From Lentisphaeria bacterium (GTDB lineage: Bacteria > Verrucomicrobiota > Lentisphaeria > Victivallales > UBA1829), in NCBI GenBank assembly GCA_017504325.1, contig JAFVRL010000048.1:1-7736 (forward strand): DNA of 7,736 bases, given 5' to 3'. How positions within the stretch are numbered: the first letter of the stretch is position 1; every line of letters starts with the position of its first letter. This document shows, piece by piece, positions 1 through 5,634 of the stretch. The notes under the pieces are model-generated. The model had not been told where the DNA came from and made no database searches. It saw only the letters and a list, made by a program, of their open reading frames with translations. Position numbers and translations under genes: made by a program.

Positions 1-18
1 AACGAAACTTTTTGCGGT

Positions 19-41
19 ATAAAAAGTAGAATTTTTATCAT
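19..41. promoter_or_regulatory. Candidate operator (inverted repeat) upstream of the DUF4838 gene
   Basis: Seen: ATAAAA (19-24), eight bases, then TTTTATCAT (33-41). The core is a perfect inverted repeat, ATAAAAA (19-25) and TTTTTAT (32-38), separated by 6 nt. It covers the likely -35 region of the DUF4838 promoter. The same ATAAAA-N8-TTTTATCAT pattern recurs at 4179-4201 in front of an HTH-regulator remnant, and the spacers also share GTA and one A. Inference: a binding site for a dimeric regulator. The AT-richness means chance cannot be excluded, and the site lacks the central CG common in LacI-family operators. Confidence 0.45.
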
Positions 42-55
42 ATAGATGCTATAGT
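27..55 (+). promoter_or_regulatory. Putative extended -10 promoter of the DUF4838 gene
   Basis: Seen: TGC followed by TATAGT (47-55) fits an extended -10 element (TGn plus a 5/6 match to TATAAT). A weak -35, TAGAAT (27-32), lies 17 bp upstream and is covered by the inverted repeat at 19-41. Transcription would start near 62, giving a leader of about 47 nt. Inference only: weak -35 with extended -10 and an overlapping palindrome would suit a regulated sigma-70-type promoter. Confidence 0.45.
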
Positions 56-75
56 GGAAAAGACAGAAATACGCC

Positions 76-85
76 ATTTTTATCA
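76..85. repeat. Second ATTTTTATCA copy in the DUF4838 leader (possible half-site)
   Basis: Seen: ATTTTTATCA at 76-85 exactly repeats 31-40, the right half of the candidate operator, 45 bp downstream (about four helical turns). The left half is poor here (CAGAAA at 64-69 in place of ATAAAA). It lies between the presumed transcription start and the ribosome binding site. It could be an auxiliary half-site, or chance in AT-rich DNA. Confidence 0.25.
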
Positions 86-108
86 AACAAAAAAAAGAAA
101 GGTGGATC

Positions 109-3006
109 ATGAAACAGATTCTGACAGTATGTCTTGCTGTTGCAGCGTGTATTTTATGCGGTGCAGAGTTCGCCCTCACAAAAAATGGAAAAGCAGTTTC
201 TTCCATCGTACTGAACAAAAATGCCACAGTTGTTGAAAAACACGCCGCTGATGAACTTGCCAAATTTCTTGCAAAGATCTCCAACGGGGAACGCCCCGCT
301 ATCGGGACAGAGGCGCAGAAAGGAAAATATCCCATTTATATCGGCTTGACTGATGATGAAAAAGTGAAAGAGGAAGGTTTCAAAATCTCCGCAGATAAAA
401 AAGGCTTGTATATTCAGGGGAAAACTCCTGTGGGAACCATCTACGGAGCCTATGCCGTATTGAAAAAATTTGGCGGCATACTGTGGCTGAAACCCGGTTC
501 CGACGGGGAATATTTCAAAGTCAAACCTACCATTGCCGTTCCGGAAGGCGTCATCATCGAAAACCCGGATTTCAACTTCCGGGACATTTCCACGGTCTGC
601 ATGGGCTGGAATACAGGAGTATGGGATACCTGGGACTGGGGATTACGCAACAATATGCGTTTTCACACTCTTGCAGGGGTATTCCGTAAATCCGCCAAAC
701 AGAAAGAAGGTATGCTCAAACGCGCCATTATTTCCAAAATCGGCGGACACTGTTTCAGTCCGCTTCTGGTTTACAATCCCAAAAACAAAACTGCCGCACA
801 GACAAGAAAATATGCGGAACAGATGCTGAAAGAACATCCGGAATATTTCCCCCTCATCCGGGGCAAAAGAGTTCTCACCTGGCACGGCGGAGTCCAGCCC
901 CAGCCCTGTACCTCCAATGAGGATGTAATCAAACTTGTGGCAAAAAATGCCGTGATCCAGATGAAAAATGCCATTCAGCCCACTTCTTTACAGTTCTGCA
1001 ACAATGATTGTACCCAATGGTGTCAGTGCGAAAACTGTCTTGCCCAGGATCCGCCGGAAGAACGGAAAAAAGGCATCGTTTCCACAAGATACTGGCGTTT
1101 TGCCAATGCTGTCTTTACAGAAATCGTAAAACAGTACCCGCAGGCAAAATTCGGCGGTGAATCTTATCAGACCTATTCCCGCGCACCCAAAGGAGTGAAA
1201 CCCTATCAGGGCAAAGAAATGGAAAGTGTTCTTCTTTCCAACCACCGTCACTGCTGGAAACACCCTCTCAACGATCCCAACTGCCCCACCAATCGCTGGT
1301 ATTATGAGTACAATAAAGAGTGGAACGATATGGGGATCGCCTTACATACCTATGAAGAATTTCTGTATGCGGGCAGACAGTTTATCCCGGCGGAAAAGAA
1401 TTTTGTCAATGAGCTGAAATTCTTTAAAAAACATCTGCCCAATGTTACCGGTATGCAAACCGAGATCTGCTGTCCTGACGGGCAATATTCCGGCAGATTC
1501 AATACCTATCTCAATAAAAACAACTGGACAATGATGTGGCAGACCATTTACATGGCAATGCACTTCCATTGGAATATAAACGCCGACTATGACAAAGAAT
1601 ATGAAAAGATCAATTCCCTCTACTACGGCAAAGGCTGGGATGGCGGTATGCGGGAATTCCGTAAACTGCTTACTGAACTTTATATGAATGCCTCCGGCTG
1701 TCACGGTTACGGACACAGTACGCCGCTTGGAAAATTCCTTGATGTTCCGGGAGCAAAGGAAAAACTCTATAACTATCTGGATTCTGCCGAAAAAGCCGCC
1801 GCAAAAGATCCGGATAAACGGGCATTATCCCATGTAAAAGAGGTGCGGGAATTTTTTGAAAAGACCTGGATCAAAGAGTATAATAAATACATCACCAATT
1901 TCCGTACCATAACCGCCTATCCCCTTATGGGCAAGATCACCATTGACGGAAAACTGGATGAAAAAGACTGGATCAATGCCGATGTGACCACAAGATTCAA
2001 AGATTGTACCACCAATGCCCCTGCCAAACAGCAGACCGCAGTAAAAATCGCCTATGATGAAGATAATATTTATGTAGGCATCGAGTGTCTGGAAGAGTTG
2101 AAGCAGGATCAGCTTATTTCCCGGGAAACAAAACATGACGGTCCCATCTGGCAGGATAACGGGGTGGAACTTTTTCTGAACGATCCCATTCTGGGTGGTG
2201 CCTACTATCAGATCATCATCAATGACAGAGGCGTGATTGCTGACGGCGTGGCAAATCCCCGTTTTGACAAAACGTATGAATCCGGCACAGAAGTAAAGAC
2301 CCGTTTTGCTGATGGCAGATACTTTATGGAAGTACGAATCCCTGCAAAAAGCATCACAGGAGGCAAACTTACTGCCGGAACCGTCCTCAAGATGAATGTC
2401 ATGCGGGAAAGACGCCCCAAACAGGGCATCCCCGGAAAAGAAAGCACCACCTGGAGCAGCGGAAATCCCCACAGCGTGGAAACTTTCCACCCTGTTACCT
2501 TTGCCACGCCACGGCAGGTAAGCAGCGGCAACCGTACCATTATTGATACCCGTCCCTGGAAAAACGGCTCTTTCGATGAAATAAGCACAAAACCCCAAAG
2601 GTACAAACACTGGAATATGCATGACAGCAAAACTCTTCCTGCCAACTGGAGTTTTTCCGACAATAAAGCTTATGGCGGCGACTTTGAACACCTCCTTCAT
2701 CCCGGCAGCAAAACCAATTATTTTGTCCGCTTGAGAAAAGGTTTTATTTTCAGCCGTTACGGTCAGAAGAACGATAAGATCACTGTTATTTTCCGTGCAA
2801 GGGGCAAGGGAAAACTCAATTTCCGCGTCCTGCGGAAAAACCGGACACAAACCATCAGCAATATGGAGATAAATTCCGACAACTGGAAGGCTTATAAGTT
2901 CACCTTCCAGCGTCCCGGTGACAAAAAAGAGGAACAGCACCTTATCGTATGGCCCTCCGTCAAAGGCAACGGATATATCGATATGGATGATATTTATTTG
3001 AGATAA
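109..3006 (+). CDS. Secreted DUF4838 protein with CBM9-like and C-terminal beta-sandwich domains
   Basis: 965 residues. The ATG at 109 is preceded by GAAAGGTGG (97-105) and opens a Sec signal peptide (K2, hydrophobic 4-18, probable cut after A19), so the product is exported. Residues ~20-155 look like the alpha/beta N-terminal domain seen before GH20/GH67-type barrels. Residues ~170-590 match DUF4838: HPEYF (243-247), a Cys-rich CNNDCTQWCQCENC (297-310) corresponding to the family's C-x-C-x2-C stretch, and GGESYQTYS (349-357). From ~608 (ITIDGKLDEKDW) to ~800 is a CBM9/DOMON-like sugar-binding sandwich. Residues ~811-965 form another carbohydrate-binding-type sandwich ending in a YIDMDDIYLR strand. 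Family knowledge: DUF4838 proteins are uncharacterised putative glycoside hydrolases. A role in breaking down complex glycans outside the cytoplasm is inferred. I cannot assign catalytic residues or a substrate. The gene appears monocistronic, with its own promoter and terminator. Confidence 0.9.
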   Translation: MKQILTVCLAVAACILCGAEFALTKNGKAVSSIVLNKNATVVEKHAADELAKFLAKISNGERPAIGTEAQKGKYPIYIGLTDDEKVKEEGFKISADKKGLYIQGKTPVGTIYGAYAVLKKFGGILWLKPGSDGEYFKVKPTIAVPEGVIIENPDFNFRDISTVCMGWNTGVWDTWDWGLRNNMRFHTLAGVFRKSAKQKEGMLKRAIISKIGGHCFSPLLVYNPKNKTAAQTRKYAEQMLKEHPEYFPLIRGKRVLTWHGGVQPQPCTSNEDVIKLVAKNAVIQMKNAIQPTSLQFCNNDCTQWCQCENCLAQDPPEERKKGIVSTRYWRFANAVFTEIVKQYPQAKFGGESYQTYSRAPKGVKPYQGKEMESVLLSNHRHCWKHPLNDPNCPTNRWYYEYNKEWNDMGIALHTYEEFLYAGRQFIPAEKNFVNELKFFKKHLPNVTGMQTEICCPDGQYSGRFNTYLNKNNWTMMWQTIYMAMHFHWNINADYDKEYEKINSLYYGKGWDGGMREFRKLLTELYMNASGCHGYGHSTPLGKFLDVPGAKEKLYNYLDSAEKAAAKDPDKRALSHVKEVREFFEKTWIKEYNKYITNFRTITAYPLMGKITIDGKLDEKDWINADVTTRFKDCTTNAPAKQQTAVKIAYDEDNIYVGIECLEELKQDQLISRETKHDGPIWQDNGVELFLNDPILGGAYYQIIINDRGVIADGVANPRFDKTYESGTEVKTRFADGRYFMEVRIPAKSITGGKLTAGTVLKMNVMRERRPKQGIPGKESTTWSSGNPHSVETFHPVTFATPRQVSSGNRTIIDTRPWKNGSFDEISTKPQRYKHWNMHDSKTLPANWSFSDNKAYGGDFEHLLHPGSKTNYFVRLRKGFIFSRYGQKNDKITVIFRARGKGKLNFRVLRKNRTQTISNMEINSDNWKAYKFTFQRPGDKKEEQHLIVWPSVKGNGYIDMDDIYLR

Positions 3007-3033
3007 AAGAAAGACTCATTTTCTGAAAAGGGG

Positions 3034-3073
3034 ACTTGCCGGAGGATCATCATCCGGCAGGTTCTTTTTCTTT
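3034..3073 (+). terminator. Intrinsic terminator of the DUF4838 gene
   Basis: Seen: stem CTTGCCGGA (3035-3043) pairs with TCCGGCAGG (3053-3061), nine pairs including one G-U, with a 9-nt loop. It is followed by the T-rich tract TTCTTTTTCTTT and lies 28 nt after the DUF4838 stop codon. Read from the other strand the hairpin is followed by a poor T tract (TCCCCTTTT), so it terminates the convergent lipoprotein gene weakly at best. Confidence 0.85.
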
Positions 3074-3102
3074 ATTCCGGCGCATTCCGGCATTTTCTCT
3101 TA

Positions 3103-3795
3103 TCAACAGCGCGATCCCGCCCAAAAAAACATCAATATAAATTGAACAGGCAATGTAACAATATCCACCGCTACCGGCAGAGGCAAACCAAAAATCCTCC
3201 ACAGTGTCACTGTATAATGATCTATATCCTTTGCTGTACTTTTGCTGTCCGGCGAAATAAGATAATCTTTGAAACCATAGATCCTGCCATTTCCGCTGAT
3301 TGGATCAAAATCAATTTTTGTCACAATAAAAAGGTGTGTCCATGGATCATCACGTTCTGCAAGAGGTGCTTTTTTAAATATTTCCAGATCGGAAGGGGAA
3401 ATAGGAAATTTACCATTGTAATAAGTATGAAAATTATATGCACCGGAAGGCTTCCTGGTGAAAACGGATTTTCTGCCCGGTTCCACATGGAAGAAAAATG
3501 ATTTATGGAATTTCGGAGAATATTTCGCAGCATCCTTTGCATGAAAATACTGTGTTTCACTTACAGATTCCCTTTTCACATGGTAAAAGAAAAATGGCAG
3601 AGGATATCTTTTTTTCATACCTTTTCGTGTAAGAGTGATCGTTCCATCTGCTGTTTTAACGATTTTTGCTTCCTGAATATCAAAAACTTCCTTCCCGCTT
3701 TCCTGCCAGAATGTAACAGAACAGCATCCGGAAAGAAAAAATATAAAAGTAAGAAACAGTAACAAGAAAATTTCTTTTCTGAAAAAAATCCTCAT
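3103..3795 (-). CDS. Putative lipoprotein with YceK/YidQ-like C-terminus
   Basis: 230 residues. The ATG at 3795 has a strong ribosome binding site (AAGGAGAGG, 3799-3807 on the minus strand). R2, R6, K7 and a hydrophobic stretch lead to the lipobox LSGC (21-24), so C24 should be lipidated and the protein membrane-anchored. A second cysteine (C25) follows. The middle is rich in Phe, Tyr, Lys and His and is not recognised. The C-terminus (203-225, GLPLPVAVDIVTLPVQF onward) is hydrophobic and follows the L-P-x5-D-x3-L-P pattern of the YceK/YidQ lipoprotein tail. That family has no firm function, and this protein is longer than its usual ~100 residues, so only the tail is proposed to be related. 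It converges on the DUF4838 gene. TATAAG (minus, 3819-3824) is a possible -10, without a convincing -35. Confidence 0.75.
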   Translation of the reverse strand: MRIFFRKEIFLLLFLTFIFFLSGCCSVTFWQESGKEVFDIQEAKIVKTADGTITLTRKGMKKRYPLPFFFYHVKRESVSETQYFHAKDAAKYSPKFHKSFFFHVEPGRKSVFTRKPSGAYNFHTYYNGKFPISPSDLEIFKKAPLAERDDPWTHLFIVTKIDFDPISGNGRIYGFKDYLISPDSKSTAKDIDHYTVTLWRIFGLPLPVAVDIVTLPVQFILMFFWAGSRC

Positions 3796-3833
3796 ATACC
3801 TCTCCTTGTGTAACAGGACTTATAAACTCCCTG

Positions 3834-4085
3834 CTATTTTTCAATATCCTGTATTTTCTTCAAAACTCTTTTTGCATTTTTATCGCCGAGAAGGGCAGAT
3901 TTCTGTAAATACTTTACTGCAAGAGAATCATTTTTGCAAGCACCGATACCGAAATAATAACACTTGAAAAGCATATAATCCGATAAAGCATGATTTTTAT
4001 ATGCAGCCTTTTTCAACAATTCCAGTGCCGTTTTTTCATCCTTTATCACATATTCATCCCCGGAAAAAAAGCAGAAGAATTGTAC
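3834..4085 (-). pseudogene. 5'-truncated Sel1-like repeat protein remnant
   Basis: Seen: the frame is open from 4085 to the TAG at 3834 (84 codons). From a GTG at 4049 it would give 71 residues, which fit Sel1-like (tetratricopeptide-related) repeats: KDEKTALELLKKAA, then YYFGIGACKNDSLAVKYLQK, then SALLGDKNAKRVL. Recognisable repeat sequence continues upstream of that GTG (CFFSGDEY before VIKDEK). It ends at an in-frame TGA (4086-4088), next to a terminator hairpin facing the other way. There is no convincing ribosome binding site or signal peptide. Sel1 proteins are usually much longer solenoids mediating protein-protein contacts. I infer that this is the 3' end of a gene whose 5' part was lost, although translation from the GTG as a tiny protein cannot be excluded. 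It lies 38 nt upstream of the lipoprotein gene on the same strand. Confidence 0.7.
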
Positions 4086-4096
4086 TCAATAGATCG

Positions 4097-4140
4097 ATCC
4101 GGTTCAGGATGAAATATTTTTCTGAACCGGATTTTTTGTT
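4097..4140 (+). terminator. Strong rightward intrinsic terminator with no gene in front
   Basis: Seen: ATCCGGTTCAG (4097-4107) and CTGAACCGGAT (4122-4132) form a perfect 11-bp stem with a 14-nt loop, followed by TTTTTTGTT. This is a textbook terminator for plus-strand transcription, yet no plus-strand gene lies between 3006 and this site, and the DUF4838 gene already has its own terminator. On the minus strand no T tract follows, so there it could only act as an mRNA 3'-end stabiliser for read-through from corC. I infer it is the surviving end of a lost gene or of a small RNA. Confidence 0.85.
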
Positions 4141-4148
4141 TATATTGA

Positions 4149-4164
4149 TCTTTATTCCGGCAGG
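4149..4164. repeat. Short repeat shared with the region after the DUF4838 terminator
   Basis: Seen: TCTTTATTCCGGC (4149-4161) is identical to 3069-3081, and both copies lie within about 20 nt downstream of a rightward terminator stem. The partly overlapping TCCGGCAGG (4156-4164) also equals the right arm of the first terminator (3053-3061). It may be a scrap of duplicated intergenic DNA or part of a dispersed short repeat. At 13 bp, chance is possible. Confidence 0.3.
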
Positions 4165-4178
4165 ATATGGGGAAAGAG

Positions 4179-4201
4179 ATAAAATGTAACACTTTTATCA
4201 T
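4179..4201. promoter_or_regulatory. Candidate operator (inverted repeat), second copy
   Basis: Seen: ATAAAA (4179-4184), eight bases, TTTTATCAT (4193-4201). The arms extend to GATAAAA/TTTTATC, a perfect 7-bp inverted repeat. Arms and spacing are identical to the site at 19-41 in front of the DUF4838 gene. It overlaps the probable -35 box (4195-4200) of the promoter for the HTH fragment. Inference: an autoregulatory site of that regulator, which would then also have bound upstream of the DUF4838 gene. Confidence 0.45.
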
Positions 4202-4223
4202 TTTATATTTTTGTTTTTAAAAT
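4195..4223 (+). promoter_or_regulatory. Putative promoter of the regulator remnant
   Basis: Seen: TTATCA (4195-4200, 4/6 match to the -35 consensus), 17 bp, TAAAAT (4218-4223, 5/6 match to the -10 consensus). Transcription would start near 4230, leaving a leader of about 49 nt before the ATG at 4279. A less good alternative is TTGCAA (4231-4236) with TACCTT (4253-4258), spacer 16. The -35 of the preferred pair lies inside the inverted repeat at 4179-4201. Confidence 0.4.
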
Positions 4224-4278
4224 TTTTCTGTTGCAAAAGAGTAAAGAACTGTTACCTTAAAGCAAGAAGGAGTTTCTT

Positions 4279-4350
4279 ATGGAAAAACGCAGCGGAAATC
4301 TGAAAACAAATTTCAGTGAAATTGCCAGAGAACTGGGGATCAGTCTGTGA
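4279..4350 (+). pseudogene. N-terminal fragment of an HTH (probably LacI-type) transcription regulator
   Basis: Seen: an ATG with a textbook ribosome binding site (AAGGAG at 4267-4272, 6-nt spacing) opens a 23-codon frame ending in TGA at 4348. Residues 12-23, FSEIARELGISL, match the first helix and turn of the LacI-type motif (D-I-A-x-x-x-G-V-S-x-x-T-V-S-R). The frame stops exactly where the recognition helix should continue with TVS. Its last 11 nt overlap the 3' end of corC on the other strand, and none of the three plus-strand frames beyond resumes a regulator. I infer that a deletion fused the start of a regulator gene to the corC tail. The peptide cannot bind DNA as a normal HTH. Xre- or MerR-type HTHs are less good matches. 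Transcription and translation signals look intact, so the peptide may still be made. Confidence 0.7.
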
Positions 4351-5629
4351 GAAGTTCGCCGTATTTCCCTTCTTCATCCACAAAAAGTTTCAGCAGATGG
4401 ATCTTGCGTTCATCCGCTTTCAGGATCTCCACTGAGATGAAAGAGTTTTCAAAGTGGAAACATTCTCCCGGATCCGGGATCCTGCCGATCTTACTGCAAA
4501 TGATCCCGCCGATGGTATCTGCGTCATCGCTTTCAGGCAGCTCCGCCTCCATGATGTCATTGACACATACCACCGGGGTTCTTGCTTCCATCACAATGGA
4601 ACCGTCCGGCATAAGCTGGGGTTTCTGTTTGTCCTCTTTTTCTGAATCATATTCATCCTGAACATCGCCGATGATCTCTTCAATAATATCTTCAAAAGTA
4701 ATGATCCCGGATGTTCCTCCATATTCATCAATGACCACAGCAAAATGGTTATGCAGTCTTTTGAACTCTTCCAGAAGTTCCCCCACCTCTTTGGATTCCG
4801 GTACAAAAACAGGAATATGGGCAAGCTGATCCAATGTTTTGCCTTCGATGCGGCTCTGATCAATGAAGTCCTTTGCATAAATGATCCCTTTGATCTCATC
4901 CACAGAGCGTCCGTAGATGGGGATACGGCTGTGTCCGGATTCTATAAAACGCTTTTTGGCTTCTTCCACAGTTGCAGTGGACGGAAGAGCTTTCACTTCA
5001 ACGCGGGGGGTCATGATCTCATGTACTGTCATATCATCCAGATCCAGAATACCTCTGATCATCCGTTTTTCCCCTTCTTCCAGGTCATCATCCTTGTTGT
5101 CGGAATGTTTGTCCACAAAAGAGAGGATCTCATCTTCCGCTCCGACTTTCTCTTCTTCATCCCTCTGATCCATGGCATTATCCCGGAGCATTTTCATAAA
5201 ACGCATTACAGGCCACAAAACAGTTTTGGAAAGGAATGATACTACGGGAACAGCAAAACGCAGAAGAAATATATCAAACCGGAAAAGTGCCAATCTGGAA
5301 AAAATCTCACCGATCGCCCAGGCAACAAAAACGGCAGCGGCCATTATGGTCAGTCCGCTTCCCTGCTCATATTTATCCAGAAGATCTTTGACCACCACAT
5401 AGGAAAAGACCCCCATGAAGGTGATGAGCATAAAAAGAAGAAGTTTGAACACTGCCCGGATGGCATCATTCTCTTTCTGCCATCTGGAAAGTTTTGCAGC
5501 AAATGCGGCATCATTTTCCTCCAGTTTATGGATCATCCCTCCGGAGAGACGGTCAAACGCCTCGTATGCACAGAAAAAGATCAGAAACAGTACATAAAAA
5601 AGAATCAGTAATTCAAGATGGATAATCAT
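4340..5629 (-). CDS. corC: CNNM/CorC-family membrane protein (Mg2+/Co2+ transport, HlyC-like)
   Basis: 429 residues. An N-terminal membrane part has likely helices near 3-22, 58-80, 92-112 and 120-137, with FFCAYEAF (18-25) in the place of the family's S-A-x-E-T-A motif. Residues ~200-325 form a CBS pair: DMTVHEIMTPRVEV (199-212), and in the second repeat VVIDEYGGTSGIITFEDIIEE (298-318), a hallmark of the family. Residues ~340-420 are the CorC/HlyC C-terminal domain (DTIGGIICSKIGRIP). Members move Mg2+ or related divalent ions across the inner membrane, with CBS domains that sense adenine nucleotides; the direction of transport here is inferred. The ATG lies 5 nt after the ybeY stop. The best ribosome binding site, AGGGAGG (5643-5649), is 13 nt upstream, so translation may be coupled to ybeY. 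No clear terminator follows. The membrane part is divergent from the CNNM consensus. Confidence 0.88.
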   Translation of the reverse strand: MIIHLELLILFYVLFLIFFCAYEAFDRLSGGMIHKLEENDAAFAAKLSRWQKENDAIRAVFKLLLFMLITFMGVFSYVVVKDLLDKYEQGSGLTIMAAAVFVAWAIGEIFSRLALFRFDIFLLRFAVPVVSFLSKTVLWPVMRFMKMLRDNAMDQRDEEEKVGAEDEILSFVDKHSDNKDDDLEEGEKRMIRGILDLDDMTVHEIMTPRVEVKALPSTATVEEAKKRFIESGHSRIPIYGRSVDEIKGIIYAKDFIDQSRIEGKTLDQLAHIPVFVPESKEVGELLEEFKRLHNHFAVVIDEYGGTSGIITFEDIIEEIIGDVQDEYDSEKEDKQKPQLMPDGSIVMEARTPVVCVNDIMEAELPESDDADTIGGIICSKIGRIPDPGECFHFENSFISVEILKADERKIHLLKLFVDEEGKYGELLTD

Positions 5630-5634
5630 ACGCT

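Larger units (their letters stand above)
3796..4339. other. Rearranged spacer without an intact gene
   Basis: These 544 bases separate the DUF4838/lipoprotein pair from the pgpH-ybeY-corC operon. Apart from the remnants and sites annotated individually (Sel1-repeat fragment, orphan terminator, second operator-like repeat, promoter, HTH fragment), I see no gene. Pieces of three unrelated functions, each cut at a different point, sit within about 500 bp. That is what successive deletions between neighbouring genes would leave. Confidence 0.6.

Noticed and set aside
11..17. TTTGCGG as a -35 with TATCAT (36-41) as -10 for the DUF4838 gene
   Set aside because: The -35 matches only three consensus positions. 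The extended -10 TGCTATAGT at 47-55 is clearly better.
297..300. Lipobox-like VAAC (residues 11-14) in the DUF4838 signal peptide
   Set aside because: The cysteine comes too early, inside the hydrophobic core, and a standard signal peptidase I site follows at A19. Coordinates given are only approximate to the issue; the codons lie at 139-150.
1825..2940. 371-codon open frame on the minus strand inside the DUF4838 gene
   Set aside because: It is a shadow of the plus-strand gene, which has a signal peptide, family motifs, promoter and terminator. The antisense product shows no recognisable domain and has no ribosome binding site that I could find.
3142..3501. Plus-strand open frames over the lipoprotein gene (for example 119 codons)
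   Set aside because: The minus-strand gene has a strong ribosome binding site, signal peptide and lipobox. The plus-strand frames lack start signals and domain similarity.
4308..4323. AATTTC-AGT-GAAATT hairpin as the corC terminator on the minus strand
   Set aside because: The stem is only six A/T-rich pairs and the following TGTTTTC tract is poor. It also falls inside the HTH fragment's codons, so it is probably incidental.
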